DNA of 64,000 bases from Vibrio sp. YMD68 (GCF_029958905.1 NZ_CP124614.1:372001-436000); one strand, 5' to 3'; positions 32,943-42,699 are shown, counted from the first letter of the stretch. Numbers and translations are program-made. Notes: generated from the sequence alone by a model not told the origin.

Positions 32943-33473
32943 ATGATGCGTAGTTTTGAATCGGTTACTAAATTTGATTTGGCTTTTTCTGCTTTCTGTC
33001 TCGATCATCGTTTTTCATATCAAGTGGCGAGGATCGGCAAAGCAATATCACACAGCGGAGACGGCCATCTCTACGTCATATTCGGTCTCATTGCCTATTG
33101 CTATGGGGGCGCCAATGGGGAAATGTTTTTTTGGAGTATCATTTTCGCGTTTGCAATTGAACTGCCGTTGTACTGGATAATGAAAAATAGCGTCAAACGA
33201 AAGCGGCCAGATGAGCTCGTGCCATACATTGCTGCTTTCATTACACCTTCTGATCGCTATAGCTTGCCTTCTGGGCACACCGCCGCTGGTTTTTTGATCG
33301 CCACACTCATCGGGCATTATTATCCGGACCTCGTTCCTTTTGCACTGGCGTGGGCATGTTTAATTGGCGCGTCGCGAGTGTTACTTGGCGTCCACTTTTT
33401 AACGGATATTGTCGTTGGTGCATTGCTGGGAGTAGGCAGCGCACAACTCATTCTTACTGTGGCGGGAGCGTAG
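32943..33473 (+). CDS. PAP2 superfamily membrane phosphatase
   Basis: The 176-residue product is a type-2 phosphatidic acid phosphatase family enzyme, which removes phosphate from lipid-linked substrates such as undecaprenyl pyrophosphate or phosphatidate at the membrane. All three motifs are present: KNSVKRKRP, then PSGHTAAGF, then SRVLLGVHFLTDIVVG with the catalytic histidine. About five to six helices are visible. The start ATG at 32943 has an AAAGGGA ribosome-binding site. The next gene, a glycosyltransferase, begins three bases after its stop, so the two are very likely co-expressed and act on the same envelope glycan or lipid. Confidence 0.88.
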   Translation: MMRSFESVTKFDLAFSAFCLDHRFSYQVARIGKAISHSGDGHLYVIFGLIAYCYGGANGEMFFWSIIFAFAIELPLYWIMKNSVKRKRPDELVPYIAAFITPSDRYSLPSGHTAAGFLIATLIGHYYPDLVPFALAWACLIGASRVLLGVHFLTDIVVGALLGVGSAQLILTVAGA

Positions 33474-33476
33474 TTG

Positions 33477-34523
33477 ATGAAAATTCTATACGGCGTACAA
33501 GGGACGGGAAACGGTCATATTGCGAGAGCCAGAGCCATGAGCGCGGCACTCAAAGCTCGGGGCCTTGATGTTGATTACTTATTTTCAGGTAGAGACAAGA
33601 ATACATACTTTTCGATGGAAGCATTTGGATCTTATCAAACTCGAAAAGGGTTAACGTTTTCGACTGAAAATGGGCAAGTGAGTTATTTAAAGACGGTTAA
33701 AAACAATAATGTGTTGGCGCTTATTGATGAAATCAAACGACTAGACCTGTCAAAGTATGATTTGATTTTGAATGATTTTGAACCCATCACAGCCTGGGCG
33801 GCAAAATGGCAGAATAAAACTTGCATCAGCATTAGCCACCAAAATGCTTTTCGCTATAGCGTGCCACTTAAAGGAGCGAGTTGGTTTGATAAACAACTGA
33901 TTCACCATTTTGCGCCTTCAGATTATGCCATTGGACTGCATTGGTATCACTTTGAGCAGCCGATTCTTCCCCCTATAGTGCATTCAATCCATTGCCCCAG
34001 TGAACAAGGGAACTTCATATTGGTCTATTTGCCATTCGAAAATAGCGATGAAATTTGTAATTTATTGTTTCGTTTCTCGAGTTATCAGTTTGTTTGTTTT
34101 CACCCTGGGGTTAACAAGGTTGAAACAATTGAGAATGTGGAGTTGCGGCCTTTGTCCCATGAAAGTTTTCAATCGTATCTGCATGGTTGTAATGGCGTCA
34201 TCGCGAATGGAGGCTTTGAGCTTCCCTCAGAAGCGTTAACTTTGGGTAAAAAGCTGCTCTTAAAGCCATTATCGGGACAATTCGAGCAGCAAAGCAATGT
34301 TGCCACCCTCGATAGTTTAGGGTTGGCGACGAGCATGGAGTTTTTAGATGCGTCTAAGGTACGGGTTTGGCTTGATGAAAAGCCCGGCGAAAAAGTCAAT
34401 TATCCCGATGTCGCACAAGCAATAGCGGAATGGGTGCATAAAGGACACTGGGATACGCAAGATTTATTGTGCCAGTCTTTATGGGAGAAAGTGGATTTTC
34501 CCAGTTATGTTTCAAATTTATAA
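33477..34523 (+). CDS. MJ1255/VC2487-type glycosyltransferase
   Basis: The 348-residue product matches the MJ1255/VC2487 family, distantly related to GT-B glycosyltransferases such as MurG and UGTs. The N-terminal motif KILYGVQGTGNGHIARARAM (residues 2-21) is the glycine-rich donor/acceptor loop; a second conserved stretch, GVIANGGFELPSEALTLGKKLL (about residues 240-261), is the usual nucleotide-sugar binding region. I start at the ATG at 33477 rather than the TTG one codon upstream. A GGGAG ribosome-binding site lies inside the end of the PAP2 gene. The substrate is unknown; family assignment is from remembered motif and neighbour patterns. Confidence 0.8.
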   Translation: MKILYGVQGTGNGHIARARAMSAALKARGLDVDYLFSGRDKNTYFSMEAFGSYQTRKGLTFSTENGQVSYLKTVKNNNVLALIDEIKRLDLSKYDLILNDFEPITAWAAKWQNKTCISISHQNAFRYSVPLKGASWFDKQLIHHFAPSDYAIGLHWYHFEQPILPPIVHSIHCPSEQGNFILVYLPFENSDEICNLLFRFSSYQFVCFHPGVNKVETIENVELRPLSHESFQSYLHGCNGVIANGGFELPSEALTLGKKLLLKPLSGQFEQQSNVATLDSLGLATSMEFLDASKVRVWLDEKPGEKVNYPDVAQAIAEWVHKGHWDTQDLLCQSLWEKVDFPSYVSNL

Positions 34524-34627
34524 CTAATTATAATCCTGGCGTATTGTTCCATCTGACCAATGATACGCCGTGCAAATGTAACAGTATGTTAATGTGCTCA
34601 TTGATAGGCTTGGTCAATGTCAACTGT

Positions 34628-34660
34628 AAAAACCATAAAACCCCCGTTTTATGGTTTTTT
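34628..34660. terminator. Rho-independent terminator, AT-rich
   Basis: AAAACCATAAAAC and the complementary TTTTATGGTTTT form a long stem around a C/G-rich loop, followed by a T run on the plus strand and, by symmetry, on the minus strand. It closes the PAP2-glycosyltransferase unit. Confidence 0.82.
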
Positions 34661-34875
34661 ATGTATTAGCTAACATCATGTTTTACAATGTTTTTTATTT
34701 ATATAAGATAAAATTAACTGATTAATTGTCAATCGAGTTGCTAATCATTGATTAATTCGCAGATAGTAATTGTCAGCTAGGAAGTATCTAAGAAATGAAT
34801 AATAGCGATGAGGCTTATCTTTCTTTTCATACTAATTATAAATGTTGACGATAACGAGACAAAGAGGCGTGCCCG
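34661..34875 (+). promoter_or_regulatory. AT-rich upstream region of leuO
   Basis: This 215-base stretch is strongly AT-rich and contains GATTAAT at 34720-34726 and again at 34750-34756, 30 bases apart. The same heptamer forms the inverted repeats in front of the tetR gene. AT-rich upstream regions of leuO are silenced by H-NS in other bacteria, but no confident -35/-10 pair stands out. Confidence 0.5.
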
Positions 34876-35835
34876 ATGTTAGATAAAAAAGACGCGATGA
34901 GTGCAATTGCAAGCTACCGAATGGAAAGTACTTTACGCGGGGTAGATTTGAATCTCCTCACTGTGTTTGATGCCGTCATGCAAGAACAAAACATTACCAG
35001 AGCGGCACATAACTTAGGGATGTCTCAACCCGCGGTGAGCAATGCCGTCGCGCGTTTAAAGGTGATGTTTAATGATGAGTTGTTTATGCGCCAAGGCCGA
35101 GGCATCCAGCCAACACAACGTGCTCGTCAACTTTTTGGTCCAATTCGTCAAGCGCTTCAACTTATTCGCAATGAGCTGCCTAGCTCTGTGTTTTCACCAG
35201 AAACATCAACGCGCCTATTTAAACTCGCGATTTGTAGCCCTTGCGATATGCGCTTTGCTCCAAAGATTATGTCAACCGTTCATGAGCAAGCACCGAACGT
35301 TAAGCTTCATTTAGATGCCGAGTTTGACCGCAAGCTTGCTGAGCGCATGCGTTACCAAGAGATTGATTTTGTTATCGATTACGCTCGATTCGACGAGCAG
35401 GGTTTCTCTAGTACTGAAATATTCCAAGATGAATTGGTTGTTGTTGCCTCGACAGCTCATGCACGTATTCAAGGTACAGTTTCTGCTGACGAATTAACGA
35501 TTGAAAAGCACGCCAAATTGTCGAAAATTCACGGCCAACGTAGTTTCTCTGAGCAAGCGTACCGAGATCTCGATTGCCAACCTTATTATGAAGGTACGAG
35601 CTTAAGTAACGTTCTTTACGTTGTCGGCCAGTCAGAGTTAGTGACCATTGCCCCTCGTTGGATGGTTGAAAATTCGGCGAACCGAGAGCAGCTTCAAATC
35701 ATCGACTTCCCGTTTGAGAACGCCAATATTAGCGGCTTCCTTAGCTGGCACGAATCAAGTGAAAAAGACAAAGGTCACATTTGGTTCCGTGACCAACTTA
35801 TGATGATTTGTGGTGAAGTTGTTGCATTGAAATAA
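34876..35835 (+). CDS. leuO: LysR-type transcriptional regulator LeuO
   Basis: The 319-residue product is a LysR-family regulator. The winged helix-turn-helix is at about residues 25-80 (VDLNLLTVFDAVMQEQNITR, then GMSQPAVSNAVARLKVMFND). The remainder is the effector-binding domain. The sequence pattern and the position near leuABCD and ilvIH match LeuO, a global regulator that antagonises H-NS in enterobacteria and is linked to acid response, biofilm and ToxR-related regulation in Vibrio (family knowledge). Start ATG 34876; an internal Met at residue 9 is possible. A hairpin terminator follows. Confidence 0.9.
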   Translation: MLDKKDAMSAIASYRMESTLRGVDLNLLTVFDAVMQEQNITRAAHNLGMSQPAVSNAVARLKVMFNDELFMRQGRGIQPTQRARQLFGPIRQALQLIRNELPSSVFSPETSTRLFKLAICSPCDMRFAPKIMSTVHEQAPNVKLHLDAEFDRKLAERMRYQEIDFVIDYARFDEQGFSSTEIFQDELVVVASTAHARIQGTVSADELTIEKHAKLSKIHGQRSFSEQAYRDLDCQPYYEGTSLSNVLYVVGQSELVTIAPRWMVENSANREQLQIIDFPFENANISGFLSWHESSEKDKGHIWFRDQLMMICGEVVALK

Positions 35836-35854
35836 CTCTATACAAATTGATAAC

Positions 35855-35892
35855 AAAACCTTGAGCTGATTGAGTCAGTTCAAGGTTTTTTA
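35855..35892 (+). terminator. Rho-independent terminator of leuO
   Basis: AAAACCTTGA and TCAAGGTTTT frame an inner stem (CTGA/TCAG) to give a long hairpin followed by six T residues. Confidence 0.88.
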
Positions 35893-35998
35893 TTATCGAA
35901 TAATTGATAACTTTGAAGTGAGTCAGTTGCCTTTTTTTAACTGGAATGTACACTTGTCCGCTCAAATAGCTTACATGTGTAAGCCAAAGGTAAAAGAC

Positions 35999-37807
35999 AT
36001 GGCCAATTTAGATTTTCACATCATTAAATGTATTAGAGAGCAAATTGCAAAAGGCGGCGATCGTATCGCGCTTAAACATAAAGTTAATACCAACTGGAAC
36101 GGAATTAGCTGGAAGCAATTTGGTCAGCAAATGGATTCATTATCCCTTGCTTTATTGGCTCACGGACTGAGAATTCAAGATAAGGTTGGCATCTTTGCCA
36201 ACAACATGCCTCAATGGACGATAGCGGATTTTGCCGCACTGCAAATTCGCTCTGTATCGGTGCCCATCTACCCGACCAATACAGCCGCTCAAGCTTCATA
36301 TATTATTCAAGACGCCGATGTGCGTATTTTGTTTGTGGGTGAACAAGAACAGTTTGATGCAGCAATTGGTTTATTCGATGACTGCGAACAGCTAGAACTC
36401 ATCGTCGCTATGTCCGATGATATTAACGTTGGTGAACTTGATTTCGCGGTAAGCTGGAATGATTTCCTAGCAAAAGGCCGTGATTCTCACCAAGCTGAAC
36501 TCAATCAACGTGTCAGTGATATCAGCTTAGATGATTTACTTACCCTCATTTATACCTCTGGTACCACGGGTCAGCCTAAAGGTGTGATGCTCGATTACGC
36601 GAACATCGCGGCTCAACTAGAAGGGCATGATGAACGATTAAGCTTAACTCAAGAAGATGTGTCACTGGCTTTCTTACCCTTGTCACACGTGTTTGAGCGC
36701 GCTTGGACATTCTATGTATTATACAAGGGCGCGACTAACTGTTACTTGAAAGACACCATGCAAGTAAAAGATGCGTTAGGTGATATTCAGCCAACCGTCA
36801 TGTGTGCGGTCCCACGTTTCTACGAGAAGATATTCTCGGCCATCCATGAGAAAGTATCCAAAGCGCCCTTTATCCGTAAGGTGTTATTCACCTGGGCGGT
36901 AAATATGGGTGCTAAGATGTCACTTTGCCATCAGGAAGGCCGTGAGCCCTCGTTGATGTTGAGTAAATCCCATCAGTTAGCAGACAAACTGGTGCTTTCA
37001 AAACTGCGTTTATTGCTGGGTGGTCGAATAAGCTTTATGCCGTGCGGCGGAGCAAAACTTGATGAAACCATAGGACGATTTTTTCACGCTATTGGCATCA
37101 ACGTTAAGCTTGGTTACGGCATGACAGAAACCACAGCGACGGTTTCATGCTGGGATGATCAGTGTTTCAACCCAGACTCCATTGGTATGTCGATGCCGGG
37201 CGCTCAAGTTAAAATTGGTGAGAACAACGAAATTTTAGTTCGCGGTCCAATGGTTATGCGTGGCTACTATAAAATGCCAGAAGAGACCGAGAAAACATTC
37301 GATGAACAGGGCTTCTTAAAAACCGGTGATGCGGGCCATATTGATGAGCATGGCAACGTCTTTATTACTGATCGCATTAAAGAGCTAATGAAAACCTCTA
37401 ATGGGAAATACATTGCACCGCAAATGATCGAAGGCACGATAGGTAAAGATCATTATATCGAACAGATTGCAGTGATTGCCGACACGCGTAAATTTGTGTC
37501 TGCTTTAATTGTGCCTTGTTTTGATACACTGGAAGAGTATGCCAAAGAGCTGAACATCAAATACCACGATCGTATTGAGTTGGTTAAGCATCATAAAATT
37601 GTCGAGATGTTTGAGAGCCGAGTCAGTGGTCTGCAAGATGAGTTAGCGAAATTTGAGCAAGTCAAAAAGTTCAAGTTGTTGCCAAAAGCGTTTTCTATGA
37701 ACAGCGGAGAGTTAACCCCAACTCAGAAACTGCGTAGAAAAGTGATTAGCGATAAGTACCAAGATGAAATTGAAGAAATGTACACAGAAGTTAAGAAAGA
37801 TAAGTAA
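35999..37807 (+). CDS. long-chain acyl-CoA synthetase (AMP-binding enzyme)
   Basis: The 602-residue enzyme activates fatty acids as acyl-CoA through an acyl-AMP intermediate. The P-loop motif is [17 protein letters not shown] near residue 180, followed by [23 protein letters not shown] (about 365-378) and [12 protein letters not shown]; the C-terminal lysine segment is TPTQKLRRK. It resembles FAA1-type long-chain synthetases rather than classical FadD. I start at the ATG at 35999 ([15 protein letters not shown]) preceded by AAGG; an upstream in-frame start at 35870 lies inside the leuO terminator and adds non-conserved residues. A terminator follows the gene. Confidence 0.88.
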   Translation: MANLDFHIIKCIREQIAKGGDRIALKHKVNTNWNGISWKQFGQQMDSLSLALLAHGLRIQDKVGIFANNMPQWTIADFAALQIRSVSVPIYPTNTAAQASYIIQDADVRILFVGEQEQFDAAIGLFDDCEQLELIVAMSDDINVGELDFAVSWNDFLAKGRDSHQAELNQRVSDISLDDLLTLIYTSGTTGQPKGVMLDYANIAAQLEGHDERLSLTQEDVSLAFLPLSHVFERAWTFYVLYKGATNCYLKDTMQVKDALGDIQPTVMCAVPRFYEKIFSAIHEKVSKAPFIRKVLFTWAVNMGAKMSLCHQEGREPSLMLSKSHQLADKLVLSKLRLLLGGRISFMPCGGAKLDETIGRFFHAIGINVKLGYGMTETTATVSCWDDQCFNPDSIGMSMPGAQVKIGENNEILVRGPMVMRGYYKMPEETEKTFDEQGFLKTGDAGHIDEHGNVFITDRIKELMKTSNGKYIAPQMIEGTIGKDHYIEQIAVIADTRKFVSALIVPCFDTLEEYAKELNIKYHDRIELVKHHKIVEMFESRVSGLQDELAKFEQVKKFKLLPKAFSMNSGELTPTQKLRRKVISDKYQDEIEEMYTEVKKDK

Positions 37808-37837
37808 TTTCTTAATGAGATAATTTTTGACTTGTCT

Positions 37838-37883
37838 AAAAAACCTCCATGCGGCAGTGAAAATTGTTGGTGGGGGTTTTTTT
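37838..37883 (+). terminator. Rho-independent terminator
   Basis: AAAAAACCTCCA and TGGGGGTTTTTT pair with one G-U around a 20-base loop region and end in a T run. It closes the acyl-CoA synthetase gene. Confidence 0.8.
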
Positions 37884-38230
37884 ATACTTTCCTCTTTCTT
37901 TTATTCTATTTTTATTACCACAAATAAAGAATTATACGCTTTTATTTTAATCTATTCGGTTTTTTAAGCTAACTTGATTTTTAATCGTGGTGTTTAAAAC
38001 CTAAATTTTCGTTTTCTATAGACGATTTCGTTTATCTCGATCTTTATCGCATTAGATCCTTTGCTAATAAAACGTTACAGTTGTTGAGATTCTTGTGCTT
38101 GAGTATTACAAGTCAAGACATAGCCAAAATGTATGACAACTGGAATTAGGCTACAAATAAGCCCTAGACTATGCAAAACCCAGCTAATTGATAGACCAAA
38201 TCAAGGTAGCGATGGGAAAGGAGAAAGAGT
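37884..38230 (+). other. upstream region of ilvIH
   Basis: This 347-base non-coding stretch is AT-rich. In E. coli the matching region binds Lrp; I see no leucine- or valine-rich leader peptide or attenuator here. AACGTTACA at 38071-38079 is half of the 16-base palindrome found at 48239-48254. A strong ribosome-binding site (AAGGAGA) lies eight bases before the ilvI ATG. I could not assign a promoter with confidence. Confidence 0.5.
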
Positions 38231-39952
38231 ATGGAAAATTTATCTGGTGCTGAGATGGTGGTTCAATCTCTGATCGAAGAAGGTGTCGAGCAGATTTTTG
38301 GTTACCCCGGCGGATCGGTGTTAGACATTTATGATGCCTTGCATGCAAAATCCGATGAGATTAGACATGTTTTGGTACGCCATGAGCAGGCGGCAACCCA
38401 CATGGCTGATGGCTATACGCGCGCGACAGGTAAGCCTGGTGTCGTATTGGTGTGCTCAGGCCCAGGAGCCACAAATACGGTTACGGGTATTGCTACTGCC
38501 TATATGGATTCCATTCCAATGATTGTTATCTCAGGTAACGTCCCACGTAACTTGATTGGTAACGATGCCTTTCAAGAGTGTGACATTGTTGGTGTTTCTC
38601 GCCCAATTGTGAAGCACAGTTTCTTGGTGAAAAATACCGAAGAAATCCCAGAGGTAATGAAGAAGGCCTTCTATATTTCGACAACAGGACGACCTGGCCC
38701 TGTGGTTATCGATCTTCCCAAAGATGTGATGAGCCCTCTGAATAAACTGCCTTATGAGTACCCTAAATCAATCAACTTACGTTCTTATAACCCAACAATA
38801 ACGGGTCATAAAGGCCAGATTAAAAAAGCACTTAAAGCACTATTAGCGGCTAAAAAGCCGGTTATGTATGTGGGCGGCGGTGCGATCATTTCAGAAGCTG
38901 ATCAACAATTACTCAAGCTATCAGAAGCGTTGAACCTTCCAGTGGTCAGCACTTTGATGGGGTTGGGTGCTTTCCCGGGGACTCACAAGAACGCTCTAGG
39001 TATGCTAGGTATGCATGGCCTCTATGAAGCGAATATGGCGATGCATAATGCTGACCTGATTTTTGGTATTGGGGTTCGTTTTGATGATCGAACCACCAAT
39101 AACCTCGATAAATACTGTCCAAACGCCAAGATCATGCATATTGATATTGATCCATCATCAATATCTAAGAATGTAAAAGTGGATCTGCCGATCGTTGGCT
39201 CTGCTGAAAAAGTGCTTGAGAGCATGCTAGCCATCTTAGAAGAGCAGAGTGGCACGAATGACTCGGAAGCGATCGATCGCTGGTGGAGTGAGATTCAGGT
39301 ATGGCGAGATCGTCAGTGTCTGTCCTATGAGAAACAGCCCGATCGTATTAAGCCTCAACAAGTGATTGAAACCCTGCATAAATTGACCAATGGCGATGCG
39401 TATGTTGCTTCTGATGTAGGCCAACACCAAATGTTTGCGGCTCTCTATTACCCGTTTAACAAGCCGCGTCGTTGGATTAACTCTGGCGGTTTAGGCACGA
39501 TGGGCTTTGGTTTACCGGCTGGCATGGGGGTGAAATTTGCGAAACCAGACGAAGAAGTGGTGATTGTTACCGGTGATGGCAGCATTCAAATGAATATTCA
39601 AGAGCTTTCCACTGCCCTTCAATACGATATTCCCGTGAAGATCATTAACCTAAACAACCGTTTCTTAGGCATGGTTAAACAGTGGCAAGATATTGTTTAC
39701 CAAGGTCGCCATTCAAATTCATACATGGATTCTGTGCCTGATTTTGCTGCGATTGCAGAAGCGTATGGTCATGTTGGTATACGTATCACTTCACCAGATG
39801 AGCTAGAGTCGGGAATGAAAAAAGCACTGGATATGAAAGATCGCCTAGTGTTTGTTGATATTACAGTGGATGAAACAGAGCATGTTTACCCAATGCAAAT
39901 TCGTGGCGAGGGTATGGACAATATGTGGCTAAGCAGAACGGAGAGAACATAA
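38231..39952 (+). CDS. ilvI: acetolactate synthase III, large (catalytic) subunit
   Basis: The 573-residue thiamine-diphosphate enzyme makes acetolactate or acetohydroxybutyrate, the first shared step to valine, leucine and isoleucine. It begins with [24 protein letters not shown] (catalytic glutamate region: [22 protein letters not shown] stretch near residue 47) and has the thiamine-diphosphate motif [15 protein letters not shown] with downstream NN near residues 435-470. Length is that of the IlvI class, and the small subunit follows after one base, as in ilvIH. The start ATG is preceded by AAGGAGA. Confidence 0.97.
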   Translation: MENLSGAEMVVQSLIEEGVEQIFGYPGGSVLDIYDALHAKSDEIRHVLVRHEQAATHMADGYTRATGKPGVVLVCSGPGATNTVTGIATAYMDSIPMIVISGNVPRNLIGNDAFQECDIVGVSRPIVKHSFLVKNTEEIPEVMKKAFYISTTGRPGPVVIDLPKDVMSPLNKLPYEYPKSINLRSYNPTITGHKGQIKKALKALLAAKKPVMYVGGGAIISEADQQLLKLSEALNLPVVSTLMGLGAFPGTHKNALGMLGMHGLYEANMAMHNADLIFGIGVRFDDRTTNNLDKYCPNAKIMHIDIDPSSISKNVKVDLPIVGSAEKVLESMLAILEEQSGTNDSEAIDRWWSEIQVWRDRQCLSYEKQPDRIKPQQVIETLHKLTNGDAYVASDVGQHQMFAALYYPFNKPRRWINSGGLGTMGFGLPAGMGVKFAKPDEEVVIVTGDGSIQMNIQELSTALQYDIPVKIINLNNRFLGMVKQWQDIVYQGRHSNSYMDSVPDFAAIAEAYGHVGIRITSPDELESGMKKALDMKDRLVFVDITVDETEHVYPMQIRGEGMDNMWLSRTERT

Positions 39953-39953
39953 T

Positions 39954-40448
39954 ATGAGACATATTCTTTCAATATTAATGGAAAACCAAGCGGGAGCTTT
40001 GTCTCGTGTCGTTGGTTTGTTTTCTCAACGTGGCTATAACATTGAATCGTTAACGGTTTCACCCACTAATGATGAAACTCTGTCGCGTCTTAACATCACA
40101 ACTGAATCGACCGAGATGCAATTAGAGCAGATTCAAAAGCAACTGCATAAGCTGATTGATGTCTTAAAGGTACAGGAAGTCACGGAGCTTGAGCATATTG
40201 AGCGTGAATTGATGATGGTAAAGGTCAAAGCCAGTGGTTTTGCTCGCGCTGAAGTGAAACGCACCGCGGATATTTTCCGTGGTCAGATCGTTGATGTTAC
40301 CGCTTCTCAATATACGGTCCAGTTAACAGGAACCAGTGAAAAGCTGGATGCCTTCATCAAGGCGCTTTCTGAAGTGACCGATGTCATTGAAGTGGCTCGA
40401 AGTGGCGTGGTGGGTATTGCTCGAGGTGAGCGTGCTTTGAGAGTTTAG
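39954..40448 (+). CDS. ilvH: acetolactate synthase III, small (regulatory) subunit
   Basis: The 164-residue product carries the valine-sensing ACT domain in its first half (HILSILMENQAGALSRVVGL) and a C-terminal domain that contacts IlvI. It binds valine for feedback control and stabilises the large subunit. One base separates it from ilvI, so translation is coupled. Length matches the 163-residue E. coli protein. A terminator follows. Confidence 0.97.
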   Translation: MRHILSILMENQAGALSRVVGLFSQRGYNIESLTVSPTNDETLSRLNITTESTEMQLEQIQKQLHKLIDVLKVQEVTELEHIERELMMVKVKASGFARAEVKRTADIFRGQIVDVTASQYTVQLTGTSEKLDAFIKALSEVTDVIEVARSGVVGIARGERALRV

Positions 40449-40485
40449 CCGAACGTGTATTTGTTTGATAAACCCAATAAAAGGA

Positions 40486-40517
40486 AAAGGCCACATTGAG
40501 TGGCCTTTCTGTTTTTT
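40486..40517 (+). terminator. Rho-independent terminator of ilvIH
   Basis: AAAGGCCAC and GTGGCCTTT form a perfect stem with a five-base loop, followed by a T-rich stretch. Confidence 0.87.
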
Positions 40518-40520
40518 GAA

Positions 40521-40549
40521 TTCTATCTCGTTTTTTGAACGAGATAGAA
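40521..40549. repeat. perfect 12-base inverted repeat next to serA
   Basis: TTCTATCTCGTT and AACGAGATAGAA are exact complements around a five-base spacer, directly after the ilvIH terminator and four bases before the serA stop codon. On neither strand is it followed by a T run, so it does not look like a standard terminator; it may protect the 3' end of the serA transcript. Confidence 0.75.
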
Positions 40550-40553
40550 GAGC

Positions 40554-41783
40554 TTAGTGAAGAATACGAGCACGAAGTGTGCCTTCAATACTTTTCAGTT
40601 TTATTAATGCTTCTTCTGAGCGAGCGGTTTCTACATCGATCACAACGTAACCAATATCAGAAGACGTTTGCAGGTACTGACCGGCGATGTTGATGCCTTC
40701 TTCTGCAAAGATCGTATTTATTTGCGTTAGAATACCTGGGCGGTTCTGGTGAATATGCAGAAGACGAGAGCAGTCACCGTGCTCAGGCAATGATACTTCT
40801 GGGAAGTTAACACTCGATAGTGTTGAGCCGTTATCTGAATATTTAGCCAGTTTTCCAGCAACCTCAACACCAATGTTTTCTTGTGCTTCTTGAGTCGAAC
40901 CACCTACGTGTGGCGTTAAGATGACATTGTCAAACTGCATGAGTGGCGATTCAAATGGGTCTGCGTTTGTTGCCGGTTCAGTCGGGAACACATCCACAGC
41001 ACCACCTGAAAGGTGACCAGATTCTAGAGCCCCACACAGCGCAGGAATATCAACCACAGTGCCACGTGCAGCGTTAATAAAGATAGAACCAGGCTTCATA
41101 CGTGCAAATTCTTCAGCTCCCATCATGTTCTTGGTGCCTGCCGTTTCAGGCACGTGCAGGGAAATAACATCACATTTGTTGAGTAGCTCGCTCATTGTGC
41201 TGATTTGAGTTGCATTACCCAGTGAAAGCTTATTCTCAATATCATAGAAGTAGACACGCATACCCAGGTTTTCAGCAATAATACCGAGCTGAGTACCGAT
41301 ATGGCCATAACCAATAATACCTAAACGCTTGCCACGAGCTTCGTATGAACTGTCTGCGCTCTTTTTCCAAATACCACGGTGGGCCAGGGCATTCTTTTCT
41401 GGAATTCCACGAAGAAGCAAAAGAATTTGGCCGAGAACCAATTCAGCCACACTTCGAGTGTTTGAAAACGGAGCGTTAAAGACTGGAATACCGCGTTTTG
41501 TCGCTGCCGCTAGATTAACCTGGTTAGTACCAATGCAGAAACAACCGATCGCAACCAGCTTTTCAGCCGCATCAATCACTTCTTGGGATAAATTCGTGCG
41601 AGAACGTATACCGATAAAATGTGCATCTTTTACCGCATCAAGTAGAGCCTCTTCCGACAAAGAGCCTTTATGATATTCGATGTTGCTGTAGCCAGCGGCT
41701 TGAAGAACCTCTACTGAAGAAGGATGCAGCCCTTCCAATAGTAGAATTTTAATCTTGTTTTTTTCCAGTGAAACTTTGGCCAT
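40554..41783 (-). CDS. serA: D-3-phosphoglycerate dehydrogenase
   Basis: SerA oxidises 3-phosphoglycerate, the first step of serine synthesis. The 409-residue product has the NAD-binding fingerprint GYGHIG (residues about 155-160), the catalytic arginine in NAARGTVVD, glutamate in FPTEP and histidine in LTPHVGGS, and a C-terminal ACT domain (about 335-409) for serine feedback. I start at the ATG at 41783 (MAKVSLEKNKIKIL), since the E. coli enzyme is 410 residues and the 15-residue upstream extension is not conserved. It is followed by an unusual inverted repeat. Confidence 0.96.
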   Translation of the reverse strand: MAKVSLEKNKIKILLLEGLHPSSVEVLQAAGYSNIEYHKGSLSEEALLDAVKDAHFIGIRSRTNLSQEVIDAAEKLVAIGCFCIGTNQVNLAAATKRGIPVFNAPFSNTRSVAELVLGQILLLLRGIPEKNALAHRGIWKKSADSSYEARGKRLGIIGYGHIGTQLGIIAENLGMRVYFYDIENKLSLGNATQISTMSELLNKCDVISLHVPETAGTKNMMGAEEFARMKPGSIFINAARGTVVDIPALCGALESGHLSGGAVDVFPTEPATNADPFESPLMQFDNVILTPHVGGSTQEAQENIGVEVAGKLAKYSDNGSTLSSVNFPEVSLPEHGDCSRLLHIHQNRPGILTQINTIFAEEGINIAGQYLQTSSDIGYVVIDVETARSEEALIKLKSIEGTLRARILH

Positions 41784-41976
41784 TATTCTCGTCCTTAAAA
41801 TGGAAAGTTGGGCAAACGCGGCGCACATTGGTCAAAAGCAATGAAAAGGGGGAAATCATCGATTTTGTTGGAAGACAAACGTTTCCTTGTGCGTCTTCTG
41901 TTCAATAAAGTAACAAATAATTTTGCTTTTGGGTAAGAAAATTACGGAATAAGCCATAATAATATTGCGAGAAACC

Positions 41977-42005
41977 ACAAAAAACGGCACCCAAGGGTAC
42001 CGTTT
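41977..42005 (-). terminator. terminator of rpiA
   Basis: On the minus strand AAACGGTACCC and GGGTGCCGTTT pair with one mismatch and end in TTTTTTG. It lies 38 bases past the rpiA stop. Confidence 0.8.
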
Positions 42006-42042
42006 GTAATCAAATAACAGAAAGTGCCTTTCTTTTTATCGA

Positions 42043-42699
42043 TTATTCTTCAATTTTTGCGCCGTCAGGCGTACCGGTAATAACCACATCAGCACCACGA
42101 CGAGCAAATAGGCCATTTGTCACAACACCCACGATCGCATTAATGGTTTCTTCTAACGCTTTTGCGTCAGTAATGCTTAGACCGTGTACATCAAGAATGT
42201 CACAGCCATTGTCTGTGAGTACACCTTCGCGGTAAATAGGGTTGCCGCCGAGCTTGGTGAGTTCGCGTGCTACGTGGGCACGTGCCATTGGAATGACTTC
42301 AACAGGGAGTGGGAATGTACCCAGTACATCTACCGCTTTTGTTCCATCGACAATACAGACGAATTTTTCAGAAATGGCGGCAACAATCTTTTCACGGGTT
42401 AACGCTGCACCGCCGCCTTTGATCATATCGCGGCTTGCGTTGATTTCGTCAGCACCATCCACGTAGACATCCAGTTTTTCTACATCGTTACAATCAAAGA
42501 CTTCAATACCAAGTTCGATAAGCTTCGCTGTTGAAGCTTCTGAGCTTGATACTGCACCTTTAATGTCATCTTTAATCGAACCAAGAGCATCGATGAAGTG
42601 ATTAACTGTAGAGCCTGTACCTACGCCGACAATACTGCCTTTTTCTACAAACTTTAGCGCAGCCCAACCGGCTGCTTTCTTCATTTCATCTTGAGTCAT
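42043..42699 (-). CDS. rpiA: ribose-5-phosphate isomerase A
   Basis: RpiA interconverts ribose-5-phosphate and ribulose-5-phosphate in the pentose phosphate pathway. The 218-residue product shows [16 protein letters not shown] (residues about 24-39, phosphate loop), [10 protein letters not shown] (catalytic Asp region) and [14 protein letters not shown] choose the second ATG ([15 protein letters not shown]), since E. coli RpiA begins MTQDELKKAVGW and the ribosome-binding site AGGGG is well spaced from it. It is transcribed in the same direction as serA with a 259-base gap that includes its terminator. Confidence 0.96.
   Translation of the reverse strand: MTQDEMKKAAGWAALKFVEKGSIVGVGTGSTVNHFIDALGSIKDDIKGAVSSSEASTAKLIELGIEVFDCNDVEKLDVYVDGADEINASRDMIKGGGAALTREKIVAAISEKFVCIVDGTKAVDVLGTFPLPVEVIPMARAHVARELTKLGGNPIYREGVLTDNGCDILDVHGLSITDAKALEETINAIVGVVTNGLFARRGADVVITGTPDGAKIEE

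Noticed and set aside
27132..34875. Horizontally acquired island between leuA and leuO
   Set aside because: I see no tRNA target, integrase or flanking direct repeats, and base use looks like that of the neighbours. The block may just be the normal Vibrio gene order; I kept it as a finding about function, not as an island.
35870..35998. N-terminal extension of the acyl-CoA synthetase
   Set aside because: The stretch lies in the leuO terminator and has no ribosome-binding site. The conserved part starts at 35999.
41329..41673. Plus-strand frame of 114 codons antisense to serA
   Set aside because: It is antisense to serA, whose catalytic motifs are intact, and shows no recognisable domain.
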